Source of the DNA: Croceibacterium salegens
GTDB taxonomy: Bacteria > Pseudomonadota > Alphaproteobacteria > Sphingomonadales > Sphingomonadaceae
DNA length: 64,000 bases
Reading direction: 5' to 3'
Assembly (NCBI RefSeq): GCF_009827435.1
Contig: NZ_WTYM01000035.1
Span: 1-64,000 of the forward strand
The notes under the pieces were generated by a model. The model was not told where the DNA came from, ran no database searches, and saw only the letters and a program-made list of their open reading frames with translations. Below are positions 43,839 through 54,462 of the stretch, piece by piece. Each line of letters begins with the position of its first letter. Within the stretch, counting starts at the first letter, position 1. The translations under genes were made by a program, and so were the position numbers.

Positions 43839-45152
43839 CTAAATCCCCCCGGAAGCCTCGGCGCGCTGCCCTCTTGCCGGAATCGGGACTCGCACCGCGG
43901 CCTGTGCCATGCGCTCCTTGTATAGATGGCTCTTCTTGAGGCCAGTCGCATTTCCCAGATCGGCTGCACTGCAATTCAGTAGCTTATCGATGCAATTGGC
44001 CGTCCAGGTGTCGATGATGAGGTCATCCCATGCCATCATGTAATCGGCGTGTGGATAGACGTCATGGTCGAAGTGCCAAGACGTCTTGACGTCGTCGGCG
44101 CGGATTGTGAAGACTCGCTGGTATGTCAACTTCGGTATCAAATAGGGGTGTGTTGCCGGACACCGTTTCTTCCAACCTGTTGACGCATCTTTAATCGGAT
44201 AAGCTAGGTGCGAGCGGTGATCATCGCTGTCGAGCTGCGAACCGTTCCAGCACTCGGGAGTACTTTGCAGAATAACGAGGTGCTGTCCCGTCGCACAGGC
44301 CGCGAGCGCAACCTGCATTGAGCCCTGAAACCTGGTGACGTTGCTACCCTCGTTGGCGCTAACGCACTTGAATTGTGCCGGGTGCTGCGGGTCGCCGAAG
44401 ACGAACCTGAGACCGCGAGGGATGGAAATGGGAATACCCTCGGCACCCGGGTCGCCTTTGGGGCGGCGCTTGTAGTAAAAGTTCGTGTATTCCTCGACTA
44501 TGACCACATCCTCACCACCAGCCAGTTCGCCCACCAGCGCTGGTTGCCAGTATGCGGAGCGGTTCAAAGCATTGAAACAGGTACTATCCCCAGTGGTTCT
44601 CAGGCTCTCGTAGGTCGAATTGGCGTCAGTGCGGGTGTTTCCGAAGAATATATGCAGATGCATATTTGCTCCCGGCTGGCCCGGGTGCACGATCGGGTCA
44701 TCCCATGAGATATGGCTCGGAGGGCAGATCAGGCGGAAGGCACCGACCACATCTGGCTTGCCACTCAAAGATTGCGTCCGCAGGCCTGTCAGACTTGCGA
44801 CATCGAGCTCGTCCGCAACCTGGGGTGCTTGCCTATAGCCCTCACCCTCGAGCAGAGTTTGCCCTCGAGAGACAATTGTCCTAGGCATCAGAATTCCATG
44901 ATGCACCAAAGAAGCCCTATTCTTCGTAGTCAGCAGTGGATTAATTCGCTTGCAGGCAGCGTTATCAGTCCGTTGCAAGCCGCACTGCGCGTAAAGTTTC
45001 GACATTTCCGACTTTGAGACATTGGAGCTGACGCAAATTGGTTTAGCGCACTCAGCACCAATGATTGATGCGGTCGACGAAGTCTGCGCCAACGTGGCCG
45101 CCCCGAAGGCGGTCACCAGAAACAATCTTAACATATTGTAAATTGCGTTCAT
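43839..45152 (-). CDS. DUF1996 secreted protein (paralogue 2)
   Basis: A 437-residue protein. The N-terminal hydrophobic segment (MLRLFLVTAFGAATLAQT) is a signal peptide with no lipobox Cys. The middle N-terminal ~110 residues are Cys-rich and differ from paralogue 1. From about residue 125 the DUF1996 domain follows paralogue 1 closely, sharing SGKPDVVGAFR, SHISWDDPIVHPG, HLHIFFGNT, NRSAYWQPA and CPATHPY. The start is uncertain: ATG 45152, GTG 45164 and ATG 45134 are all possible, with weak ribosome binding sites. Opposite strand to paralogue 1. Confidence 0.8.
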   Translation of the reverse strand: MNAIYNMLRLFLVTAFGAATLAQTSSTASIIGAECAKPICVSSNVSKSEMSKLYAQCGLQRTDNAACKRINPLLTTKNRASLVHHGILMPRTIVSRGQTLLEGEGYRQAPQVADELDVASLTGLRTQSLSGKPDVVGAFRLICPPSHISWDDPIVHPGQPGANMHLHIFFGNTRTDANSTYESLRTTGDSTCFNALNRSAYWQPALVGELAGGEDVVIVEEYTNFYYKRRPKGDPGAEGIPISIPRGLRFVFGDPQHPAQFKCVSANEGSNVTRFQGSMQVALAACATGQHLVILQSTPECWNGSQLDSDDHRSHLAYPIKDASTGWKKRCPATHPYLIPKLTYQRVFTIRADDVKTSWHFDHDVYPHADYMMAWDDLIIDTWTANCIDKLLNCSAADLGNATGLKKSHLYKERMAQAAVRVPIPARGQRAEASGGI

Positions 45153-45777
45153 TTTCGTCAACACTTACACGCAAAGAGGTAGGAATTCAATTTCCATCCA
45201 AATTGGATTTTACAAATTCTATAATCTTTCAATCAATTTGTATTTCTAAATTATTGAAATCGTTCCTTCTTTTTATCCTATGCATAAAGGACCGAGGATT
45301 CCTGTGCTCCGTCACAGTATGACCACCTAAACATACTAAGTGATATGTGCCTGCCATCTAAGCAAGAAAAGAGAGGTCACAGCTACTCGCCAAATCATCG
45401 GCTCTACCGAACGCGACGCTTGCAGTATCCTATCAAGCATAGAAACGGTCGATGTGGGTTTTTCTAGACGTTTCTTTGAACCGCAATGCAAAAGTCGCGC
45501 CCAGATTAGGGAAGTTGAGGGATCGCATGGCCTCGCCGGGACGCGCGACGCGAGCAATCGACATCGCCTCCTGCCCGTCAATTTGAGCATCAAACGACGA
45601 TATGCCCTTGAGTTGCGTCGTCATTGGACCTCCACACTCAAGGCGAGCAAAAAGGTCGTATGAGTGCTCTGCGCGCGAGCGTCGAGATCGACCCAGGCTG
45701 CCGGCGAGTGCGACAGTCGGCACCAGCGGCGCTATCATTGCAGGGGCCAGTCTCTACGTCAGCAGGACGTGTATCTA
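45153..45777. other. AT-rich interval with no supported gene
   Basis: About 625 bases. The right part has GC-richer patches on the minus strand (frame near 45433-45738) that could be further remnants of the adjacent pseudogene, but I recognise no domain. The left part, next to 45153, is very AT-rich and would contain the DUF1996 promoter. Confidence 0.4.
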
Positions 45778-46209
45778 TCAGCAGGAGCTAGGACCTAAAG
45801 ATCTCCCGGCTGCCCGTCCGGGTGCCCGGGCCGACCAAGCAGACGTCTTCATCGAATCGCCTCGCCGGTAGTTGAGATCGGCGGCGGCCGAGACGAGAAC
45901 CGTCAAGTCGGCGGGCGATTCCGTCGAGTCCTGGCGGAACTCGATGTTCGCCAGCTCACACATGCCGATCTTCTAGAGGCGTCGTTCGATTCCGCGAAGC
46001 TGCTTGCCGCGCAGGAAGCTAACGATCACCTGCCCGGGTTCGTGCCGGATGAGAACGCACGTGACATTGTGCAGGAACACCAGGTTTCCCCACTTGTTCT
46101 ACTCCTCGAACGCGCCGCACGGCTTGGATTACCGTGCGCACGTTTTCGAGAAGAGGCCGTGCCAGTCCGCCGCGTCGGCCAGCCATAGATCCGAAGAGGC
46201 ATAAGTCAT
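45778..46209 (-). pseudogene. decayed gene remnant with three in-frame stops
   Basis: On the minus strand one frame reads continuously coding-like sequence broken by stops: MTYASSDLWLADAADWHGLF..., stop, SKPCGAFEE, stop, NKWGNLVFLHNVTCVLIRHE then GQVIVSFLRGKQLRGIERRL, stop, KIGMCELANIEFRQDSTESP. All parts stay in the same frame from 46209 to the final stop at 45778, and the GC level is like core genes rather than the AT-rich island. I do not recognise the parent family. The downstream part (after RRGDSM) looks out of frame with any real protein. Confidence 0.45.
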
Positions 46210-46225
46210 CATCCGGGCGCCAATT

Positions 46226-47236
46226 TCAGTATCCTCGGCTTACCGCGAACTGGGCCGCTTCGACCATTGCCTGGCGTGCCGCGACGTCAGGGAACATCGA
46301 CAGCGCATCGCAGGCGCGCTGGGCGAAGTGGCGGGCGCGCTCGCGGGTCGAGACGACAGCGTCGTGCTTGCGGATCAGGCCGATCGCGTGGGCAAGGTCC
46401 TCGTCCTCGGTGCGGAAGCCGGCGATGGCCTCTTCCCAGAACTTGCGCTCTTCGGAATTGCCGCGCGCGTAGGCAAGGATCACCGGCAGGGTCATCTTGC
46501 CCTCGCGGAAGTCGTCGCCCTGGTCCTTGCCCATGTCGGCGCTGGCGCTGTCGTAATCGATCGCGTCGTCGACCAGCTGGAAAGCGATGCCGAGGTTGCG
46601 GCCGTAGTCTTCGAGCGCACGCTCTTCCGCCTCGCTGCATTCGGCGACCACTGCGGAGATGCGGCTGGCTGCGGCGAACAGCGCGGCGGTCTTGGCGCCG
46701 ATGATGTGCAGGTAGCGCTCCTCGCTGGTCTCGATCTTGCGCTGCGCCGTAAGCTGGTCGACCTCGCCCTGGGCGATGATCGCGCTGGCCGAGCTGAGGA
46801 TCTTGAGCACCTTGAGGCTGCCGTCCTCGACCATCAGCTCGAAAGCGCGGGAGAACAGGAAGTCGCCTACCAGCACGGTGGCCGGGTTGCCGAAGATGAT
46901 GTTGGCCGCGCTCTTGCCGCGCCGCTGTTCGCTGCCGTCGACCACGTCGTCATGCAGCAGAGTGGCGGTGTGGATGAATTCGACCGCCGCGGCGAGCTTG
47001 TGGTGGCGCGCGCCGTTGTAGCCGACCAGCTCGGCCCCGGCGAGCGTGAGCATCGGCCGCATGCGCTTGCCGCCACCCGAAATCAGGTGCCCGGCGAGGG
47101 CCGGAATGAGCGGAATTTCGCTCTGCATCCGGTCGAGGATGATCGCGTTGACCGAGTTCATCGCGGTCGCGGTGAGGCCAAGGATCGGTGCGAGACTCGG
47201 CTGCTTGCGCGGCAGGGGGACGACTTGTGCACTCAT
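46226..47236 (-). CDS. ispB: long-chain polyprenyl diphosphate synthase (IspB-like)
   Basis: A 336-residue trans-prenyltransferase making the side chain of ubiquinone by adding isopentenyl diphosphate units to an allylic starter. The first Asp-rich motif is in LLHDDVVDGSEQRRG and the second in FQLVDDAIDYD; GGGKRMRP near residue 57 is the substrate loop. In this order ubiquinone-10 is usual, so decaprenyl diphosphate is the likely product; the symbol reflects the family. It is divergent from chorismate mutase, with 66 bases between starts. Confidence 0.85.
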   Translation of the reverse strand: MSAQVVPLPRKQPSLAPILGLTATAMNSVNAIILDRMQSEIPLIPALAGHLISGGGKRMRPMLTLAGAELVGYNGARHHKLAAAVEFIHTATLLHDDVVDGSEQRRGKSAANIIFGNPATVLVGDFLFSRAFELMVEDGSLKVLKILSSASAIIAQGEVDQLTAQRKIETSEERYLHIIGAKTAALFAAASRISAVVAECSEAEERALEDYGRNLGIAFQLVDDAIDYDSASADMGKDQGDDFREGKMTLPVILAYARGNSEERKFWEEAIAGFRTEDEDLAHAIGLIRKHDAVVSTRERARHFAQRACDALSMFPDVAARQAMVEAAQFAVSRGY

Positions 47237-47302
47237 CGCCGCGGCGATGGAGGTTTCGCCCCGTCTTGGCAAGCGAGGAATTCGTGCTACGCCTCGCGGG
47301 AC

Positions 47303-47608
47303 ATGGCAGGAAACCCTTCACCGCAAGGCCAGGACCCGGTCCTGGCCGCTTATCGAAAGAGCATCGACAACATCGATGCGGCGCTCATCCACATGCTGGC
47401 CGAACGCTTCCGCATCACCCAGGCGGTCGGCGAGTACAAGGCCAAGTCCGGGCTCGAGGCGAGCGATCCGGGCCGCGAGGCGCGGCAGATCGAGCGCCTG
47501 CGTGCGCTGGCCATCGATGCCGAGCTTGATCCCGAGTTCAGCGAGAAGTTCATCCGCTTCGTGATCGACGAGGTCATCCGCCACCACCAGCAGGCGGCCA
47601 AGCGCTAG
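47303..47608 (+). CDS. chorismate mutase (AroQ type)
   Basis: A 101-residue helical AroQ-class chorismate mutase converting chorismate to prephenate for Phe/Tyr synthesis. Motifs are YRKSIDNIDAALIHMLAERF, with the Arg/Lys pattern, and ITQAVGEYKAKSGL. The ATG at 47303 gives a typical length. It faces the C-terminus of the lipoprotein gene (convergent, 15 bases apart). Confidence 0.9.
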   Translation: MAGNPSPQGQDPVLAAYRKSIDNIDAALIHMLAERFRITQAVGEYKAKSGLEASDPGREARQIERLRALAIDAELDPEFSEKFIRFVIDEVIRHHQQAAKR

Positions 47609-47623
47609 ACGCGAGTAAGAACC

Positions 47624-48106
47624 CTAGTTGCGGTTCTTCTTGCTGAATTCCTTGCCGCGATCGACCGATTTCGAAGGGCGCTCGCCCCGGCCCGATCGAT
47701 GATCGTCGCGACGATCGCCGCGTTGGCCGTGGTATCCTTGCCGGTCATCGTAGCCACGGCCCCGTGAATAGTTGCCGCGCCGGTCGTCGCGTCGATAGCC
47801 GTCCCAGTGGGCGCGCCCGTCATGGTGGTCACCGCGACGGCTTTCCCAGTACCTGCGTTGGCGGTCATCCCAGCGGTGTTTGCGGCCATGACGGTCGTAG
47901 ACGTAGTAGCCGGTGCCGGGGTAATAGAAATCCCCGTACCACCCGTAGTAGCCGTAGCGCGGGTAGCGGCTGGTGTAGGGATAATACCCGCCGCTGCTGT
48001 AGCCCACCGACGCATAGCTCCGGCCGTATCCGCCGTAGGAGGTGCAGGCGCCGAGCGTTGCGGTCGCCGCGATCAGGATGGCGGGGCGTATCAGGTGTCG
48101 TAACAT
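47624..48106 (-). CDS. low-complexity Tyr/Gly/Arg/Asp-rich lipoprotein
   Basis: A 160-residue protein. The signal sequence MLRHLIRPAILIAATATLGAC has lipobox LGAC, giving a lipid-anchored Cys at residue 21. The mature part begins with Tyr/Ser/Gly repeats (YGGYGRSYASVGYSSGGYYP) and ends in Arg/Asp/Gly/His-rich sequence, typical of disordered envelope proteins. RBS is GGGGAGAG before the ATG. No domain recognised. Transcribed divergently from the GFA gene. Confidence 0.65.
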   Translation of the reverse strand: MLRHLIRPAILIAATATLGACTSYGGYGRSYASVGYSSGGYYPYTSRYPRYGYYGWYGDFYYPGTGYYVYDRHGRKHRWDDRQRRYWESRRGDHHDGRAHWDGYRRDDRRGNYSRGRGYDDRQGYHGQRGDRRDDHRSGRGERPSKSVDRGKEFSKKNRN

Positions 48107-48222
48107 TCGATCTCTCCCCAAGTCTGTGAGCCCGAAAACTACGAGGCCCGCGATGGACTCGCCCTGAACTGGCTCGACAGCAAAGGTTCGGCTGGGCAAG
48201 TAGTGCGCAGAGGAGAACGCCC

Positions 48223-48651
48223 GTGAACGAAGGACTTGTTGGTGGCTGCCTGTGCGGCGCGATCCGCTATCGCATCGAAGGCCAGCCGATGTTCGTCAGC
48301 CAGTGCTGCTGCAAGGATTGCCAGAAGGCGACCGGCACCGGGCACACCACGATCATCGGCATCCACAAGGACCAGCTGAAGATGGAGGGCGAGCCGGCGA
48401 CCTTCACCAACACCGGCGATACGGGCGGCAAGGTCACGCGGCATTTCTGCGGAACCTGCGGAGGACGGCTCTACACATCGGGCGACGCGCCGGGCGACCA
48501 CATCATGGTCCAGGCCGGTTCGCTCGACGATCCCGGGCAAGTTAGCCCGGAGAACTGCATCTACGTCAAGGACCGGTTGAGCTGGGACAGGCTCGACGAG
48601 AGCTTGCCGCACTTCCCCGGCCTGCCCCCGCGCCCCGGAATTCTGGACTAG
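48223..48651 (+). CDS. GFA/CENP-V-type zinc protein
   Basis: A 142-residue protein of the glutathione-dependent formaldehyde-activating enzyme (GFA) fold. Zinc Cys motifs are GGCLCGAIRY, QCCCKDCQKATG and HFCGTCGGRL. GTG start after GAGGAGAAC. Most family members are not true formaldehyde enzymes; S-(hydroxymethyl)glutathione binding is only one possibility. Its stop overlaps that of the convergent histidine kinase gene by 4 bases. Confidence 0.85.
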   Translation: MNEGLVGGCLCGAIRYRIEGQPMFVSQCCCKDCQKATGTGHTTIIGIHKDQLKMEGEPATFTNTGDTGGKVTRHFCGTCGGRLYTSGDAPGDHIMVQAGSLDDPGQVSPENCIYVKDRLSWDRLDESLPHFPGLPPRPGILD

Positions 48652-50033
48652 GCCCCGCGCGGCAGGACCAGCTTGACCAGCAAGCCGCCGAGGTCTTCGC
48701 TTTCGCCAAGTTCGACGCTGCCGCCGTAGATCTCTGTCACGTCGCGGACGATGGCGAGACCGAGCCCGGTGCCGGGCTTTTCGGTGTCGAGCCGCGCCCC
48801 GCGGCTGAACAGCGCATCACGCTTCGACTCGGGAATGCCGAGGCCGTCGTCCTCGACCCAGATCGCGCAGCCGTCGGCATTGGGTTCGGCATCGACCGTC
48901 ACGAAGACGCTGCCGCCGCCGTACTTGGCGGCGTTCTCGACCAGGTTGCCGAGGATTTCGTCGAGGTCCTGCCGCTCGATCGCCACATCGGCGGTGCGCG
49001 AGCCGTCGATATCGAAGCGGACGTTGGGATAGAGGCGGGCGACCGCACGCTCAACCGCGTCGGCGCTGGCCATGACGTTTGTGCGCGCCATGCCGACCGC
49101 TCGGCGTCCCACGGCGCGGGCGCGGGCAAGGTGGTGGTCGACCTGCCGGCGCATCGTCGCCGCTTCGCGAAGCACCGTCGCATCGAGGTCGGGCGAATGT
49201 GCCGAAGCGGCGTTGGTGAGCACCGTCAGCGGCGTCTTGAGCGCATGGGCGAGGTTGCCGGCATGGCGCCGCGCCTCTTCGGCCTGCTTCTCGGAGTGCT
49301 CCAGCAGCGCGTTAAGTTCCTCGACCATCGGCTGCACTTCCAGCGGCAGCGGGTCGGTCACTCGGTTGCGGCCGGTGGTGCGGATGCGCACGATCGCCCG
49401 GCGCACGCGGCGCAGCGGGCTTAGGCCGTACCAGGTCTGCAGCCCGGCCATCAGGAACAGGCCGATGCCGAGGATCGCGAACGACCAGGCGAGGATCGAG
49501 CGGATGTCCGAAATCTGCTGGTCGAGCTCGTCGCGCGACCCGGCGACGACGAAGTGCCATTCGGTTTCGCTGCCCGGCAGGCTGATGGTGCGCTCGACCA
49601 TGCGCAGCGGCTCTTCGCTGAACTGGTCCGAATCGTAGTAGTGCGGCTGGCCATCCCTGAACCGGGCGCCCCCTTCGAGCTGGCGATCCCAAAGCGAGCG
49701 CGAGCGCCAGTCCTCGTGCCCTTCCCCGCTGATCTGCCAGTAGAAACCGCTGTTCGGCTCGAGGAAACGCTGGTCGCCGAGCGGGCGGTTGAAATAGACT
49801 TCGCCCTCGGGATCGATCTCGGCCGAACCCAGCATGGCGTTGAGGCTGTAGCCCAGCTGGTCGTCGAACTGGTTGGTTACCAGAGCGGTCAGCGTGCGGT
49901 CGAGGCCGATGCCGCCGAGCAGCAGCAGGATCGAGATCCACCCCGCGGCGATCAGGATCATGCGCCGGGCAAGGCTGCCGGTGTGCGGCTGGCTCGGCTC
50001 CGTCTCGCCTACGCCAGCGCCGTCCTCCGCCAC
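48648..50033 (-). CDS. PhoQ-like sensor histidine kinase
   Basis: A ~461-residue transmembrane kinase. It has a membrane segment (MILIAAGWISILLLLGGIGL), a periplasmic sensor of ~130 residues, a second membrane segment (AILGIGLFLMAGLQTWYGL), HAMP, and the phosphoacceptor His in NLAHALKTPLTVLTN. The ATPase domain has ENAAKYGG, EDDGLGIP and GTGLGLAIV. The NLAH-KTPL phrase is characteristic of PhoQ-like kinases. The start is uncertain: GTG at 50033 is used; the ATG at 49961 would be shorter and one at 50141 would overlap the regulator gene by 74 bases. Partner regulator lies immediately upstream. Confidence 0.85.
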   Translation of the reverse strand: MAEDGAGVGETEPSQPHTGSLARRMILIAAGWISILLLLGGIGLDRTLTALVTNQFDDQLGYSLNAMLGSAEIDPEGEVYFNRPLGDQRFLEPNSGFYWQISGEGHEDWRSRSLWDRQLEGGARFRDGQPHYYDSDQFSEEPLRMVERTISLPGSETEWHFVVAGSRDELDQQISDIRSILAWSFAILGIGLFLMAGLQTWYGLSPLRRVRRAIVRIRTTGRNRVTDPLPLEVQPMVEELNALLEHSEKQAEEARRHAGNLAHALKTPLTVLTNAASAHSPDLDATVLREAATMRRQVDHHLARARAVGRRAVGMARTNVMASADAVERAVARLYPNVRFDIDGSRTADVAIERQDLDEILGNLVENAAKYGGGSVFVTVDAEPNADGCAIWVEDDGLGIPESKRDALFSRGARLDTEKPGTGLGLAIVRDVTEIYGGSVELGESEDLGGLLVKLVLPRGA

Positions 50034-50067
50034 GGTGGGCGGATCGACGTCCGGCGGCGCGGTGTCG

Positions 50068-50745
50068 CTACTCGCGCGGCGGTTCGTCGGGGTCGTCGAG
50101 GCTGTAACCGAGGCCACGGATGGTCGTGATGACGTTGGCACCCAGTTTCTTGCGGATGCGGGTGACGAAGACCTCGATCGTGTTCGAATCGCGGTCGAAA
50201 TCCTGATCGTAGATGTGCTCGATCAGTTCGGTGCGGCTCACCACCTTGCCCTTGTGGTGCATCAGGTAGCTGAGAAGCTTGTATTCCTGCGCAGTCAGCT
50301 TGACCGGCTCGCCATCGCGCGTGACGCGGCCCGAGCGGGTATCGAGCCGCACGTCGCCGGCCATCAGTTCGGAGCTGGCGTTGCCCGAGGCGCGGCGGAT
50401 CAGCGCGCGCAGGCGGGCGATCAACTCCTCGGTCTGGAACGGCTTGGCAAGGTAATCGTCGGCCCCGGCGTCGAGCCCGGCGACCTTGTCGGACCACGAA
50501 TTGCGCGCGGTCAGCACCAGCACCGGGAAGTTGCGTCCTTCCTTGCGCCACATGCCGAGCACGGTGAGCCCGTCGATCTCGGGCAGGCCGAGGTCGAGGA
50601 TCACGGCGTCGTATTCCTCGGTGCTGCCGAGGAAATGGCCGTCCTCACCGTCGGTCGAGAGATCGACTGCATAGCCGTTCTGCTCGAGAGAATTCTTCAA
50701 CTGTTGGCCGAGGGTAGGTTCGTCCTCGACGATCAGGATCCTCAT
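50068..50745 (-). CDS. OmpR-family response regulator (PhoP-like)
   Basis: A 225-residue regulator. The receiver has acidic residues in IVEDEPTLGQ, phosphoacceptor Asp51 in DAVILDLGLPEIDG and Lys in YLAKPFQTEEL. The C-terminal winged helix (LTAQEYKLLSYLMHHKGKVV, DSNTIEVFVTRIRKKLG) is OmpR/PhoB-type. It precedes the kinase gene, with a PepSY-like gene just upstream, an arrangement common for PhoPQ-like systems sensing envelope or cation stress. The signal here is not deducible. Confidence 0.9.
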   Translation of the reverse strand: MRILIVEDEPTLGQQLKNSLEQNGYAVDLSTDGEDGHFLGSTEEYDAVILDLGLPEIDGLTVLGMWRKEGRNFPVLVLTARNSWSDKVAGLDAGADDYLAKPFQTEELIARLRALIRRASGNASSELMAGDVRLDTRSGRVTRDGEPVKLTAQEYKLLSYLMHHKGKVVSRTELIEHIYDQDFDRDSNTIEVFVTRIRKKLGANVITTIRGLGYSLDDPDEPPRE

Positions 50746-50824
50746 TGTGTCTGTACCCCTGCTGTCGCTGGTGGAAATTGGGCCTTGTTCATAAACGCGT
50801 CAACTGGCGCGCCGTTTCCGTGCC

Positions 50825-51148
50825 CTATTCGCGAATGCGCAGGATGCGCGCGTTACGAGCGTCGACATCGACCCACACGATGTGCCCGTTGGTGTTGTCG
50901 ATGAACTTGAAGCGATAGGCGCGTGCCACCTCGTCCCACTCGAAGGTCAGGTACTGCAGGTTGGGATTGCGCCGGGTGATCTGCGGCACGACGATGCGTT
51001 CGATGTCGCGCTGCTTGAGCACGTTGCCCGCGCGCATTTCCTCGCGCGCGCTGTCCTGCTCGCGCCGCTGGTCGGCGACGGCGGGTGCAGCAAGCACTCC
51101 CGAAGTCAGCAAGGCTCCAGCAAGGAGTTTCACAAAGGCGTTTCGCAT
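50825..51148 (-). CDS. PepSY-like periplasmic protein
   Basis: A 107-residue protein with signal peptide ending APAVADQ. The mature part (LKQRDIERIVVPQITRRNPN, then YLTFEWDEVARAYRFKFIDN and VWVDVDARNARILRI) has the alpha-beta pattern of a single PepSY domain. Such proteins are often targets of the adjacent two-component system and modulate envelope proteases. It is 79 bases upstream of the regulator start in the same direction. Confidence 0.7.
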   Translation of the reverse strand: MRNAFVKLLAGALLTSGVLAAPAVADQRREQDSAREEMRAGNVLKQRDIERIVVPQITRRNPNLQYLTFEWDEVARAYRFKFIDNTNGHIVWVDVDARNARILRIRE

Positions 51149-51215
51149 CTTGCCGAGATGCCTAGTCGCGGGGGCTTGAACAAGCTGTGAATGTTCACGC
51201 CCCCGCCGGTTCAGG

Positions 51216-51932
51216 TCAGCGGGTCATCTCGAACTTGACCGTGAGGTTGGCTTGAGTGGTGACGAGACCCGGTTCGACCGGAGTCGCCTTGGCCTCCGCC
51301 GCCTGCATGCGCACGGTGGGCGGGAAAGGCGGCGGCGGGGCGGTCTGCGAGACGCTCTCGTCGACTTCGAGCAATTGCACGCCGGTATATCCCGACCAGA
51401 CAGCGTATTGGGTCGCCTGCGCTTTCGCATGGTCGAACGCCGCCTTTCGCGCCTGGGCACGCTGGGCGCTGTCGTCGGCCAGCGAGAAATCCGGCCCGCC
51501 GACGTCGGTCGCTCCTGCTGCGACGAGGGCATCGAGCACTTCGCCCGCACGGGCAACGTTGCGTAGGGTCACGCTGACGCGGTTCGACGCCTGATAGCCG
51601 CGGAAGACCTGGCGCTGGGCCTGCTGGTCGTAGTCGTAGCGCGCGCCGAGGTTGATGCCGGTGGTCTGGATGTCATCCGCATCGATCCCGAGCGCCTTGA
51701 TGCGCTTGATCACCGCGTCCATCGCATCGGCGTTGAGCCGCATGGCCTCGACCGCGGTCTGTGCTTCGGTTGTCACGCCCGAGCTGACGGTGGCGATGTC
51801 CGGCTTTGACGTCACGGTCTCCGAGGCGCTGAGTTCGACCACCGGGTTCTGCACGGCGATCTGGATTTCAGCCGCGGCGGCGGGCGAAGCCAGCGCGGTC
51901 AAGGCGATAAGGGGAATGGCAAGGCGGGTCAT
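51216..51932 (-). CDS. SIMPL-domain periplasmic protein
   Basis: A 238-residue protein, with signal peptide (ALASPAAAAE) and a SIMPL/DUF541 domain: VELSASETVTSKPDIATVSS at the start, YQASNRVSVTLRNV in the middle, and ARKAAFDHAKAQATQYAVWSG then VKFEMTR at the end. The fold (BP26/OMP28) forms channel-like assemblies in relatives. ATG at 51932 follows AAGGAG. Divergent from the ABC-F gene. Confidence 0.85.
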   Translation of the reverse strand: MTRLAIPLIALTALASPAAAAEIQIAVQNPVVELSASETVTSKPDIATVSSGVTTEAQTAVEAMRLNADAMDAVIKRIKALGIDADDIQTTGINLGARYDYDQQAQRQVFRGYQASNRVSVTLRNVARAGEVLDALVAAGATDVGGPDFSLADDSAQRAQARKAAFDHAKAQATQYAVWSGYTGVQLLEVDESVSQTAPPPPFPPTVRMQAAEAKATPVEPGLVTTQANLTVKFEMTR

Positions 51933-52027
51933 TATGGTCTCCTTCACCCGGCAATTGGGATTGCCGCCATTACGCGCCGGTGAACCTGCTTGTTCCGGCC
52001 CGCGCCTGTCCCTAAGTGGCGCCCGTC

Positions 52028-53847
<1,820 letters not shown>

Positions 53848-53851
<4 letters not shown>

Positions 53852-54375
53852 GCCGGAGCTTTCGCCGGCAGGACTCTCGGGTTGCGCAGCACCGCCGCCG
53901 AGAGCAGCGCTACGATCACGCCGACCGGGAAGACTTCCATGAAGGTCATGCCGAAGCGGGTCAGCGGGTTGGTGTACAGGGCCTTGAGGCTTTCCGCCTC
54001 CGCGATCTTTGCCGCGCGTTCGGCCTCGGGCAGAGATTGTGCCTGGGCGATCATCGCCGCGGCATAGCTTTCGACGTAGTCGGTTCCGCTCAGCGCGACG
54101 TAGGTTTCCCAGCTCGCGACGTAGAAAACCCCGGCGACCGCGGCGATACCAAGTCCGAGGCCGAGCGCCGGGAGGAAGCGGATCACCCCGCCCCGCTCGA
54201 CGTCGCGATAACGCTTCACGCCGACGAAGATCAGCGACAGCACGACCAGCATGATGAGGTAACCGACGACCTCGCTCGAACCGAATTCCTCCGGGCCGAA
54301 GTTCATGTTGAGCACCATAATCGCGATGGTGATGACGCCGGCGATGGCCCCGAAGATCAATGAATAGCGAAGCAT
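53848..54375 (-). CDS. DUF4199 membrane protein
   Basis: A 175-residue protein with four predicted membrane segments (starting LRYSLIFGAIAGVITIAIMV, ending EVFPVGVIVALLSAAVL), typical of DUF4199. A soluble helical loop rich in Ala/Glu lies between segments 3 and 4. Its stop overlaps that of the ABC-F gene. The membrane-anchored LuxR gene is 87 bases upstream on the same strand, and the two may form a functional pair. Role unknown. Confidence 0.75.
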
Positions 54376-54462
54376 TGCATTCCTCCTGTCAGACCCGGCG
54401 GACCTGCCACCACAGCCCGCCCCGGACCATCGCCCAAAGGGGTGAATTCGCCCAAATCACCC

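Noticed and set aside
46328-47302. N-terminal extension of the chorismate mutase frame over the prenyl synthase
   Set aside because: The extension is antisense to ispB; an ATG at 47303 gives the expected 101-residue enzyme.
50034-50141. Longer histidine kinase start at 50141
   Set aside because: It would overlap the response regulator gene by 74 bases and adds a Ser/Thr/Pro-rich tail without family similarity; left as an alternative only.
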